From the NCBI RefSeq assembly GCF_000964425.1, contig NZ_BANF01000026.1:1-42171 (forward strand): a stretch of DNA of 42,171 bases, read 5' to 3'. The notes under the pieces are model-generated. The model did no database searches, was not told where the DNA came from, and was given only the letters and a program-made list of their open reading frames with translations. Of the stretch, positions 27,933 through 36,282 are shown piece by piece. Both the position numbers and the translations under genes were made by a program. Position 1 is the stretch's first letter. Each line of letters starts with the position of its first letter. This DNA comes from Komagataeibacter intermedius TF2. GTDB lineage: Bacteria; Pseudomonadota; Alphaproteobacteria; Acetobacterales; Acetobacteraceae.

Positions 27933-30900
27933 ATGCCGGCGCCTGCAGGGCATGGTGTATCGGCAGGTTTTTATTCAGGTCAGTCTGGTTGTAAAATTAT
28001 GCTAAGGGAATTGTGGCTTAAGTCGGGCGGTCAGGCGTTCATGGCCACGCCGCGCGGGTTGAACTGGCTTATCCTCTTCCTGTCGGCAGGGGGGGCGTTC
28101 CTCTGCCTGTCCATTGGCAACATTACCCTTGATCCGGGGCAGCAGGCCTATATTTCCGTGGGCACGGTGGCGCTGTTCTTCGTGCTGAACCGCAGGAAGG
28201 GGCGGCATATCACCTGCATCCTCATGATGCTGTCGCTGTTCGTATCCTTCCGGTATCTGATATGGCGGCTGGGCAGTACGGTGCAGTTCACGGGGCCGCT
28301 GCAGATTGTCATGTCGGTCGCCCTGCTGCTGGCGGAAGGCTATGCGCTGTCCACCCTGTGCCTGAGCTATTTCCAGATGTCGTGGCCCCTTGGGCGCAGG
28401 CCGCACAGCCTGCCCGACAATCCCGCTGACTGGCCGATGGTGGATGTGTATGTCCCGTCCTATAACGAGGATCTGGACCTTGTGCGCTCCACGGTGCTGG
28501 GCGCGCTGGACCTGCACTGGCCTGCGGACAAGCTGAATGTCTATATCCTTGATGACGGGCGGCGGAAGTCCTTCTACGACTTTGCCCAGGAATCCGGCGC
28601 GGGCTACATCATCCGTTCCGAGAACAATCACGCCAAGGCGGGCAACCTGAACCACGCCATGAAGATCACCAGGGGCGAGTACGTGGTGATTTTCGACTGT
28701 GACCATGTGCCGACCCGCTCCTTCCTGCTCAAGACCATTGGCTGGATGGTGGCCGACCCCAGGCTTGCCCTGCTGCAGACGCCACACCACTTCTATTCCC
28801 CCGATCCGTTCCAGCGTAACCTTGCCGCCGGTTATGACGTGCCGCCCGAAGGCAACATGTTCTATGGGCTGGTGCAGGACGGCAATGATTTCTGGGATGC
28901 GACGTTCTTCTGCGGCTCCTGCGCGGCCATCCGCCGTTCGGCGCTGCTGAGCGTGGGGGGCTTTGCGACAGAGACGGTCACGGAAGATGCGCATACCGCG
29001 CTGAAGATGCAGCGCAAGGGATGGGGGACCGCCTATCTGCGCCAGCCACTGGCAGGCGGGCTGGCGACCGAACGGCTGATCCTGCATATCGGGCAGCGCG
29101 TGCGCTGGGCGCGTGGCATGCTGCAGATCATGCGGCTGGACAATCCCATGCTGGGGCCGGGCCTGCGGTGGGAACAGCGGCTGTGCTACCTGTCGGCCAT
29201 GTCGCACTTCCTGTTCGCCATTCCCCGGGTGACCTTCCTTGTCTCACCACTGGGGTTCCTGTTTTTCGGGCAGAACATCATTGCGGCGTCCCCGTTCGCC
29301 ATCATGGTTTATGCGCTGCCCCATATCTTTCATTCCATCATGACCCTGTCGCGGATCGAGGGGCGGTGGCGCTATTCCTTCTGGAGTGAAATTTACGAAA
29401 CTTCGCTGGCGCTGTTCCTGGTGCGGATCACCATCGTCACCCTGCTGCAACCGCACAAGGGCAAGTTCAACGTGACGGACAAGGGCGGGCTGCTGGCGCG
29501 GGGATATTTCGATTTCAGCGCGGTATACCCCAACGTCATCATGGCCGGGATCCTGTTCCTGGGCATGGTGCGGGGCATCGTGGGCATGATTTTCCAGTAT
29601 CACCAGAAACTGGCGTTCCAGTCCTTCCTGCTCAACACGTTCTGGATCAGCATCAGCCTGATCGTGGTGCTGGCTTCCATAGCAGTGGGGCGTGAAACGC
29701 GGCAGATCCGGCACAAGCCACGGGTGCGGGTCAGGCTGCCGGTTGATATCTGTTTTGAAGATGGCACCGAATACCATGCCCATACCACCGACATTTCACT
29801 TGGCGGGGCGGGGGTTACCCTCAGGCTGCCCCGGCAGATGGATACCCCGCAGGATATTACCCTGCGTTATGACAAGCCCGATGACGGTATCCGCGTCTCC
29901 GTTCCCGCCACGATCCTGGGGCAGCGCGGGTCGTGGCTGCACCTGCAATGGAAAATCGAGACGCTGGATCAGGAACGCGAGATTGTCAGTCTGGTGTTCG
30001 GTCGGAGCGATGCATGGCATAACTGGGCTGATTTCAAGGAAGACCGGCCGTTGAACAGCATATATCAGGTCATAAAAAGCATACGCGGTCTTCTGTCTCC
30101 GCCGTATCTGTGGGATCTCAGCCCGGCGCAGGAAACCGGGGAAAGTGACGAGAGCGTGCAAAAAGAAGAAACGCTGGAAAAGAAAAGCCTTGTGCTGCCC
30201 CCTACCTATCGCGGGGTCGGCTATGGCATGACCCTGCTGGTCGCGGGTATGGCCGGGCTGCTGTCCATGGTCATGCCGGTGCAGGCACAGGACACGCCAG
30301 CCCCCGCGCCGGTCGAAGCCCCCGCCGCCGCAGCCCCCGCCGTCGCGGCACCGGCCCGGTCCCTGCCGCCCCCGTCCTACAGCGCGACCGGCGTCTCGCG
30401 TCTGACCCCGCTGGGGGATACCAACAGTGGTGATATTCCCCCCGTGGGCAGCGCGGTGGATCGGGCGCTGGCGGACCGGGTGGCGGATACCGAAATCACG
30501 CGTACCATTCCCTTCCGTGACCTGGGGCTGGAAAACGGGCCGCTGACCCTGCGGGGGTTTTCGCCGCTGCAGGGCATTGATGTGGTGGTGCCCGCCAACC
30601 GGGTCGTGACCCATGCGGTGCTGACCCTGTCGGGGGCGATTTCGCCATCGCTTCTGCCGGAAGCCACGGCGCTGACCGTAACACTGAATGAACAGTATAT
30701 CGGCACGATCCGCATCGATCCCGCGCATCCGAACTTCGGACCGCTGGAATTGCCGGTTGATCCCCTTTATTTCACGGGGGACAGCAAGCTCAATTTCCAT
30801 TTCGCCGGTGAATACAGGCGGGATTGCAACGACCTGTATAACGATGTGCTGTGGGCCCAGATATCGGACCAGTCCAGCATAACCCTGACCACCGCGCGCA

Positions 30901-31862
30901 TTGTGCCCGAACGGGATCTGGGCCGCCTGCCGACGCCCTTTTTCGATCCCAACCTGAAAGTCGCCATGCGCGTGCCGGTCGTCATGCCCGCCGCGACGCC
31001 GAAGCCGGAAATCATGCAGGCCGGGGGGCTTGTCGCATCATGGTTCGGCAGGATGGCGGATGCGCGGCAGTTGTCCTTTCCCGTCTCCCGCAGCATTCCG
31101 GCAACCGGGAACGCCATTGAAATCGGGGAAAACATTCCAGTTGATGCACAGGGGCGCCCGCCCGCCGGACCGACGCTGCTGGAAATCGCCAACCCGAATG
31201 ACAGGTGGGGCACGGTTCTGGTTGTAACCGGGCGCACGGCGCAGGAAGTGGAGGTCGCGGCCCGGGCGCTGGTCTTTTCAACCGATACGCTGGGCAGCGG
31301 GCCATCCGCCGTGGTGCAGGACGTGACCCTGCGCGCCCGGCAGCCTTATGATGCGCCTGCCTTCATTCCGACGGACCGGCCGGTGCGTTTTGGTGAACTG
31401 GTGACTGCGGGTGACCTGCAGGCGGGTGGTTTCGCACCCGGCACGCTACATGTGCCGTTTCACCTGCCGCCCGACCTGTACACATGGCGCGGCCTGCCTT
31501 TCCTGATGGATCTGTGGATACGCACGCCGGATAATCCGGTGGTGGATATCAGTGCTTCGCGCCTGGATGTCGGTCTTAACAATTCTTACCTGCAAAGTTA
31601 TGGGCTGCTGCCCAACAGCCTGTGGCGGACGTGGTCCGAACGGATGGTGACCCAGCACGCGGGCGCCGTGGGCCATGTAACGGCCCTGCCGTCATGGCTT
31701 CTGTTCGGGCAGAATGACCTGCAGTTCAATTTCAATACCCGCCCGGTAGACCGTGGCGCCTGTCGGCGCACGCCCGATAACCTGCGCATGGGGATTGATT
31801 CGGATTCCATGCTGGATTTCCGGCGTGGGGTTCATTTCACGACGCTGCCCAACCTGTCCTAA
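27933..31862 (+). CDS. bcsAB: Cellulose synthase BcsA-BcsB fusion, truncated by frameshift
   Basis: Polymerises UDP-glucose into beta-1,4-glucan and passes it across the inner membrane. Numbered from a GTG at 27912, the BcsA part has membrane helices at about 50-150, the GT2 domain with DDG (214), DCD (262), TED (357) and QRVRW (395), then more helices, and a PilZ domain with RHKPR (about 600) and DISLGGAG, so c-di-GMP activation should be intact. A linker and a helix near 771-790 lead into the periplasmic BcsB domains. The frame ends early at TAA 31860 after the LPNLS sequence; the expected continuation is found one frame over (next entry). The start is uncertain: GTG 27912, ATG 27933 or ATG 27999 all fit. 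No bcsC, bcsD, bcsX or bcsY is adjacent. Confidence 0.88.
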   Translation: MPAPAGHGVSAGFYSGQSGCKIMLRELWLKSGGQAFMATPRGLNWLILFLSAGGAFLCLSIGNITLDPGQQAYISVGTVALFFVLNRRKGRHITCILMMLSLFVSFRYLIWRLGSTVQFTGPLQIVMSVALLLAEGYALSTLCLSYFQMSWPLGRRPHSLPDNPADWPMVDVYVPSYNEDLDLVRSTVLGALDLHWPADKLNVYILDDGRRKSFYDFAQESGAGYIIRSENNHAKAGNLNHAMKITRGEYVVIFDCDHVPTRSFLLKTIGWMVADPRLALLQTPHHFYSPDPFQRNLAAGYDVPPEGNMFYGLVQDGNDFWDATFFCGSCAAIRRSALLSVGGFATETVTEDAHTALKMQRKGWGTAYLRQPLAGGLATERLILHIGQRVRWARGMLQIMRLDNPMLGPGLRWEQRLCYLSAMSHFLFAIPRVTFLVSPLGFLFFGQNIIAASPFAIMVYALPHIFHSIMTLSRIEGRWRYSFWSEIYETSLALFLVRITIVTLLQPHKGKFNVTDKGGLLARGYFDFSAVYPNVIMAGILFLGMVRGIVGMIFQYHQKLAFQSFLLNTFWISISLIVVLASIAVGRETRQIRHKPRVRVRLPVDICFEDGTEYHAHTTDISLGGAGVTLRLPRQMDTPQDITLRYDKPDDGIRVSVPATILGQRGSWLHLQWKIETLDQEREIVSLVFGRSDAWHNWADFKEDRPLNSIYQVIKSIRGLLSPPYLWDLSPAQETGESDESVQKEETLEKKSLVLPPTYRGVGYGMTLLVAGMAGLLSMVMPVQAQDTPAPAPVEAPAAAAPAVAAPARSLPPPSYSATGVSRLTPLGDTNSGDIPPVGSAVDRALADRVADTEITRTIPFRDLGLENGPLTLRGFSPLQGIDVVVPANRVVTHAVLTLSGAISPSLLPEATALTVTLNEQYIGTIRIDPAHPNFGPLELPVDPLYFTGDSKLNFHFAGEYRRDCNDLYNDVLWAQISDQSSITLTTARIVPERDLGRLPTPFFDPNLKVAMRVPVVMPAATPKPEIMQAGGLVASWFGRMADARQLSFPVSRSIPATGNAIEIGENIPVDAQGRPPAGPTLLEIANPNDRWGTVLVVTGRTAQEVEVAARALVFSTDTLGSGPSAVVQDVTLRARQPYDAPAFIPTDRPVRFGELVTAGDLQAGGFAPGTLHVPFHLPPDLYTWRGLPFLMDLWIRTPDNPVVDISASRLDVGLNNSYLQSYGLLPNSLWRTWSERMVTQHAGAVGHVTALPSWLLFGQNDLQFNFNTRPVDRGACRRTPDNLRMGIDSDSMLDFRRGVHFTTLPNLS

Positions 31863-32661
31863 TTTCGCGTCAATCGGTTTCCCGTTTTCCCGCATGGCCG
31901 ATCTGGGGGAGACGACTGTGGTCCTGCCGCCTGCGCCGGATACCGATATGATCGGGGCCTATCTTGATCTCATGGGCTTTTTTGGTTCGGTTACATGGTA
32001 TCCCACCGCAGGCATGCACCTTGTGACAACAGCGGATATTGCCGAACATCCGCCTTCGGGCGATGTCATCCTGCTGGCGCCGGCACAGCAGATGGGGCCT
32101 GCCGCATCCCTGCTGTCGCGTTCGGCGTATCAGATTGATGACGGCCATATCCATGTTGGACAGGATATGGGCCTGCAGGGGATCTGGTACATATTCCAGG
32201 ATCGCGACAGAAGCGGCCTGCGTAATGGCGTCACGGCCAACCTGAATGCCCCGATCCGCAATACCGCCATGATGATCGGGGCTGAATCGCCGTATGCCCG
32301 ACATCGTTCGGTGCTGGCGCTGGTAGGGGACGACGGGGCGCATATCCACGACCTGATCATAAGCCTGCATGATCGTAAGGCCCTGCCCAGCCTGCAGGGT
32401 GACCTGGTGCTGAAAAACGGGAACAGGTTCACGACATATCGTACGTCACCGACCTATACGGTTGGTCATCTGCCCTTCTGGATGTGGGTGGACTGGTTCC
32501 TGTCGCGCCATCCGGTCCTGATGTACCTGTGTGGTGTGGTGGGTGCGGCCATGCTGGGAACCGGGGCGTGGCTGTGGCTGCGTGCGCGTGCGCGTCGCCG
32601 GGTGCGCGAACAGGCGATTGCCGACGAGGCGGCACGCATGGCCGGACATGTATCTGAATGA
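31863..32661 (+). pseudogene. bcsAB: C-terminal end of BcsB, out of frame with bcsAB
   Basis: Reading from about 31863 in the shifted frame restores the BcsB sequence: FASIGFPFSRMADLGETTVV follows directly where the upstream frame stops, and the segment continues to the C-terminal membrane anchor (about WLSRHPVLMYLCGVVGAA-like residues near 32500-32570) and a basic cytoplasmic end. Removing one A from 31861-31862 turns the stop TAA-T into TAT (Tyr) and joins the two parts into one fusion of about 1,580 residues, the normal size. An internal ATG at 31894 could in principle start a separate piece, but there is no good ribosome site. BcsB needs this anchor to dock to BcsA, so the gene as read is probably inactive, unless the shift is a sequencing error or is bypassed. 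Confidence 0.88.
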
Positions 32662-32916
32662 TGCGGAGGGCGCGCGGGCGGTTGGACTGCCTGCGTTCCC
32701 CGGCGGGGATGACCCGGACATAGCGGCAATGCGTTTCATATCCTGACTGTATGGTGAGTGTGCGGGTACATCGCTTCGTTCAGTCGGGAAACGATACGGC
32801 AAGGCAGGAACCGGTATTATGAAATGCGGTATTTACATTTCAGATTAGGTAAATGTGATGTAGAACAGGTTTTTCATGATGATTTTGGATGGGAATTTAT
32901 TTTGAAGGGAAGAAGA

Positions 32917-33336
32917 ATGAAAATAAAAGAATTTCTGATGGCGGGATTTGTAGTAGTCGCCCTGCCTGTCGTCGCCCATGCTGAAGATATTTCCTGGGTC
33001 AACAAGACATATACGCCTGATGTCCTGAAGGATTCCCGTGCGGGTGATATCAATGCTGATATCAAAAAACTGACGGGAAGCGATTACAAGGTTATCAACG
33101 GGTTCCTGCACGGGGTCGTGGGGCCTGCAAGCGTTGTCAACAACATTGCCTATATTTCCGGCTGCCAGCCCCATATGTGCATGAATTTCACGACGATCGC
33201 ATTTGATGGCAATGGTCATTACTGGGGCTATCTGGAAAACATGGATGCACATTATACGCATACATATGACAAGATATATGGCCACCCTTCACCCGAGATC
33301 CTGGCCATGTTGAAGAACCGGGGTGTCGTGAAATAA
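32917..33336 (+). CDS. Secreted Ivy-like (inhibitor of vertebrate lysozyme) family protein
   Basis: The 139-residue product starts with a clear signal peptide (KIKE, hydrophobic stretch, AHA cleavage site at about residue 22) after the ribosome site AAGGGAAGAAG. The mature part carries GCQPHMCMNFTTIAFD (about residues 85-100), which matches the short Cys-flanked PHxC loop (CKPHDC in E. coli Ivy) that blocks the lysozyme active site, and is followed by strands like those of Ivy. Such periplasmic proteins inhibit C-type lysozymes or the cell's own lytic transglycosylases. Assignment rests on this motif, size and export signal. The gene is clearly lower in GC than its neighbours, suggesting acquisition. 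The frame is open for 53 codons upstream, but these lack signal features. Confidence 0.65.
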   Translation: MKIKEFLMAGFVVVALPVVAHAEDISWVNKTYTPDVLKDSRAGDINADIKKLTGSDYKVINGFLHGVVGPASVVNNIAYISGCQPHMCMNFTTIAFDGNGHYWGYLENMDAHYTHTYDKIYGHPSPEILAMLKNRGVVK

Positions 33337-33352
33337 CGTCGTACTGTGAATG

Positions 33353-33383
33353 AAAAAGATCATCTGCATGGATGATCTTTTTT
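33353..33383 (+). terminator. Rho-independent terminator after the Ivy-like gene
   Basis: AAAAGATCATC pairs with GATGATCTTTT around the loop TGCATG and ends in six T residues; because of the A run on the 5' side it may work on both strands. Confidence 0.85.
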
Positions 33384-33533
33384 CTGATACGTTATTTTTG
33401 AATCAGTATGTGTATTGTAAATCTACTGCTGTTTAAGAACGAATGATGTCTGGTTAGGCCGACGTTTGAATACCGGTCGTGCTGATTCCTGCCCAGACCG
33501 GTTTCATCATGGCGGCGGACAACTGTCCTTCCG

Positions 33534-33762
33534 GTTGGAACTGAAAATGGGGCCGGGTTACGCTCATCGCGCAGAATACGTTTGGCCTCTTTCCATTTCT
33601 GTTGTGCGTCCGTCAGGGTAACAGATGGATGATTGCCCAGTGTCAGCGTTTTTTCCTGCTTCTGGAATTTGTAGCAGAGCCGCCAGATTTTCTTGCCACT
33701 GACCGTGACATGCACAAATAATCCTCCGGCGTGGCCGAACGGATTTTTGTGTTGGTCAGCAT
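33534..33762 (-). pseudogene. Remnant of a P4-type tyrosine integrase, N-terminal part
   Basis: Read leftward from the ATG at 33762, the product begins MLTNTKIRSA, as do P4-type (DUF4102 arm domain) integrases. After a small out-of-frame deletion near 33720 the sequence continues in another frame as GGLFVHVTVSGKKIWRLCY and KQEKTLTLGNHPSVTL, then DAQQKWKEAKRIL, the typical arm-binding domain. Homology stops at about 33534; the catalytic domain is missing. The remnant lies 152 bases from the 3' end of tRNA-Ser and points away from it, the normal place for an island integrase. Sequence between 33392 and 33534 contains no further recognisable part. Confidence 0.8.
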
Positions 33763-33914
33763 GCAGTTCTCCTTTACCCGCTCCATACCCGCGATTTGCT
33801 GATACTTGCTGGTTATGTCTGATACAAATAGGGAACAACAGGGATAGGAAAAACACAAAAAAGGCCAGAAAACCAGCCTTCGGAAACAGATTGGTATGGG
33901 TTGGGATGCCGGTT

Positions 33915-34004
<90 letters not shown>

Positions 34005-34070
34005 ATATCGTCTGTTTAGCTAGGTCTGCCGCCGCCGTCTAGATGTCAGCATGCACAAAAACCGCTACAT

Positions 34071-35129
34071 TCATGGGGTCTCTGTGCCGTCTTTTGTGCC
34101 GACATGCAGCACGCGGTCCAGTTCATCTGCTGTCAGGGCGGACAGGTAGATCTCGGTCGTCTTGACCGAGGTGTGCCCCAGATGGCGGCTTAGCCGGTAG
34201 ATGTCGCCGCCTGTCTTGAGCCATCGGATGGCGAAGGCGTGGCGGAGGTCATGGATGCGGAAACGGGTAAAGGGAATCCCCTCTGCTTCACAGCGTGCTG
34301 CTACCCGGCGCATGATCTGTCCGTAGTTCGAAGCTGCGTTGCGATAGGGCTGTCCATCCCGGTTTGGGAACAGGCAGCCGGTACGGGGTGTCTGCCCAAG
34401 CAATGCGGTTGCGTTTCCGCCCGGTGTGACCCATGCGATCGTGCGCGGCCGACTCGTCTTGGTGCGGAGTAGCCGGATCTGCTGGCGTTCATGGTCCACG
34501 TTGTCGCCTGTCAGACTGACGGCCTCGTTTTCCCGCATGCCGGTCTGTTCCAGCAGGTCGAGAATCGCCGCCATGCCGGGCGGGCAGGCAGCCTTGACCC
34601 GCGCTACCGAATCGGGGCAGGGCAGCGTGATCGGGTCGCGTCGTTCGCGGATGATCGTGCGGTCAAAGGACAGGGCCGGATTGCTGGTGATCCAGCCCCA
34701 TGCCACGCAGGCCGACAGCAGGCGGGACAGGGCGGTCAGGTCCCGGCGGATAGTGGCGTTGGTGACACACCCCGACCGGCTGGATACAAAATTGGAAATC
34801 AGTCGGGTGGTGATGTCACGCACCCGCACGCCCTTGAATGTGGCTTCCAGACTGCGGATGGAGATGGTGTAGCGCCGCATGGTCTGGGGCTTGACCGAGG
34901 TTTCCAGCACTTCGGTGATCCAGCGGATGACCGCTTCCTCAAAAAGCTGGTCACTGTCCCCGGTTACGGCCTCGCGCTCGAGTTCCGTTTTCCACTGCCG
35001 GAGCCTGCGCCGCGCTTCCCGCGGGTCAGTCGTGCGTAGGCTGCTTCTATGCTCGCGGCTGGCAATCTGGACCCGGCCCCAATATATTTTGCCCCGAAGG
35101 TAGATGTTGGCGTTGGCGCGGCCTGACAA
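34071..35129 (-). CDS. int: Tyrosine recombinase / phage integrase
   Basis: Catalyses integration and excision of the element between attP and attB. The 352-residue protein has an N-terminal arm-binding region (about 1-55), a SAM-like core-binding domain (about 60-150) and the catalytic domain with Arg199 (GMRENEA), Lys224 (LRTKTSRPR), His293-x-x-Arg296 (HDLRHAFA), His319 (LGHTS) and Tyr328 (TEIYLS). All six catalytic positions are present, so it should be active. It is the last gene of the leftward operon and its stop is 66 bases from the 5' end of tRNA-Ser. The start MSGRANANIYLRGKIYWG lies inside the preceding HTH gene. Confidence 0.94.
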   Translation of the reverse strand: MSGRANANIYLRGKIYWGRVQIASREHRSSLRTTDPREARRRLRQWKTELEREAVTGDSDQLFEEAVIRWITEVLETSVKPQTMRRYTISIRSLEATFKGVRVRDITTRLISNFVSSRSGCVTNATIRRDLTALSRLLSACVAWGWITSNPALSFDRTIIRERRDPITLPCPDSVARVKAACPPGMAAILDLLEQTGMRENEAVSLTGDNVDHERQQIRLLRTKTSRPRTIAWVTPGGNATALLGQTPRTGCLFPNRDGQPYRNAASNYGQIMRRVAARCEAEGIPFTRFRIHDLRHAFAIRWLKTGGDIYRLSRHLGHTSVKTTEIYLSALTADELDRVLHVGTKDGTETP

Positions 35130-35320
35130 ACCTGGGCCTCCTGATTATTGATCCATGCGTGGACCTTGATGGGATCGAACGTCCAGATCCGGCCAAACTT
35201 GGCCGCACCGGGTATCTGCCCGGCTGAGGCCAGCTTCTGGATCTGGCGGGTGGAAAGGGTGGTGATGCGGGCAACATCGGCCAGACGCACCCGCTGCGTG
35301 ATCTGGGGGATGGTGTCCAT
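34964..35320 (-). CDS. Excisionase-like / MerR-type helix-turn-helix protein
   Basis: The 118-residue frame has a winged-helix segment of the excisionase/MerR class at about residues 7-55: LADVARITTLSTRQIQKLASAG followed (in pieces) by PGAAKFGRIWTFDPIKVHAWI. Such proteins bend DNA at attachment sites and steer recombination towards excision. Beyond about residue 62 the frame runs 166 bases into the integrase gene in another frame and becomes Arg/Gly/Ser rich, so the functional part may be only the first half. The ATG at 35320 lies just after the preceding gene's stop at 35325; an earlier in-frame ATG at 35380 overlaps that gene. Confidence 0.7.
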   Translation of the reverse strand: MDTIPQITQRVRLADVARITTLSTRQIQKLASAGQIPGAAKFGRIWTFDPIKVHAWINNQEAQVCQAAPTPTSTFGAKYIGAGSRLPAASIEAAYARLTRGKRGAGSGSGKRNSSARP

Positions 35321-35324
35321 GCCG

Positions 35325-35546
35325 CTATCGCCCTGCAATTTCCGTCGCGACAAGCGCCGCCAGGTATTGCCGTTCCTCAATGGTGGCGTTCGGGTTCAGC
35401 ACGGCCCATGACCGGGCCAGCATACGGAGCGATTCTGCAATGGTCTGTTCTCCCATGGGAATGGCGCGTACCCTGCGGTCATAGGCGTGCGGCTCAGGGT
35501 TGAATTCAGGGCGCGGGCCTTCATCGTCCATGCTGGTGTCGGTCAC
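35325..35546 (-). CDS. Small phage protein of unknown function
   Basis: A 73-residue product starting at GTG 35546, which overlaps the stop of the upstream gene (GTGA) and has AAGGAG seven to eight bases before it. The frame remains open further upstream, but that part overlaps the neighbour. The N-terminal 25 residues are acidic and Pro-rich; the C-terminal 45 form two predicted helices (TIAESLRMLARSWAVL and IEERQYLAALVATEIAG). I do not recognise the family. Position in an int-proximal operon suggests an accessory role. Confidence 0.6.
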   Translation of the reverse strand: MTDTSMDDEGPRPEFNPEPHAYDRRVRAIPMGEQTIAESLRMLARSWAVLNPNATIEERQYLAALVATEIAGR

Positions 35547-36019
35547 GATGTTTTCTCCTTCTGGAGCACGAAGGGCGGAAGGCCTTCCCGCGTGCGCCAT
35601 GCATTGATACGGGCCAGCGTGCCCCGGCAGGCAGGCGGCAGCCTGTTGCTGCGGGCCCATGCAGCGATTTCCTGTATGGTGGCGCGGATATGGCCCGCGG
35701 TTGCCGCCTGCTGGTGATGGAGCATCTGCAGGGCCGCGATACTGAACGCGCCATCACGCGTGCGGAGGGCGAGGGGCTGCCGGGGCGGGGTGGCTTCCTG
35801 CTGCGCCGCCTGCTTGCGTCGGGCTGCCTCGCGCAGGCGCTCGGCATCGGGGTGCGGGTCGTTTTCCTGCAACACGCGGATCAGGCGCTGGCGGATAGAG
35901 GTGCCATGCACCCCGAATATCCTGCCGATATTCGTCCAGGTCCGGCCTTCCGCCCGCATGGAGCGGATCAGGGCATCGTCCTGCAGGGTATAACGACGGT
36001 CGGGCTTGTGGACAGCCAT
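35543..36019 (-). CDS. Phage protein with Myb/GcrA-like helix-turn-helix N-terminus
   Basis: The 158-residue protein begins with a helix-turn-helix of the Myb/homeodomain or GcrA kind: DDALIRSMRAEGRTWTNIG then GVHGTSIRQRLIRVL (about residues 14-50), preceded by a basic MAVHKPDRRYT. The middle is Gln/Ala/Arg rich, and a second helical region around residues 95-150 ends the protein. It is probably a DNA-binding regulator; the target is unknown. The start overlaps the stop of the upstream gene by one base. Confidence 0.65.
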   Translation of the reverse strand: MAVHKPDRRYTLQDDALIRSMRAEGRTWTNIGRIFGVHGTSIRQRLIRVLQENDPHPDAERLREAARRKQAAQQEATPPRQPLALRTRDGAFSIAALQMLHHQQAATAGHIRATIQEIAAWARSNRLPPACRGTLARINAWRTREGLPPFVLQKEKTS

Positions 36020-36282
36020 TACGCATGTCCCGGCGTATGGTGAATGTTGGCGATCGGCCGCAGTTCATTGCGGCGGAGGGCGGCACCATCGGCGATCTGC
36101 TTTATGAACCCGACGATTTCTGCATCGGAATATCCCTGCTGCGTATAGCTGCGGACCATGCTTATCAGATGGCCCTGCAGGCGCAGGCAGAAAGCGGCCT
36201 CGTTATCCGTTGCCCCGAGTTCCGCAATCAGGGCACCCATGCCGCGGGGCGTGATCGAGATATTGTCGAGATCGTCGCTCAT
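36019..36282 (-). CDS. Small phage protein of unknown function
   Basis: An 87-residue product starting MSDDLDNISITPRG at 36282, where its ATG overlaps the stop of the 476-residue gene upstream (ATGA). It is mostly helical with one or two conserved-looking segments (AAFCLRLQGHLISMV and YSDAEIVGFIKQIADG). No known domain is recognised. It overlaps the next gene by one base, so it belongs to the same coupled operon. Confidence 0.6.
   Translation of the reverse strand: MSDDLDNISITPRGMGALIAELGATDNEAAFCLRLQGHLISMVRSYTQQGYSDAEIVGFIKQIADGAALRRNELRPIANIHHTPGHA

Noticed and set aside
29244-30800. Long minus-strand frames opposite bcsAB
   Set aside because: Antisense shadows of a strongly supported cellulose synthase gene, with no start signals or domains.
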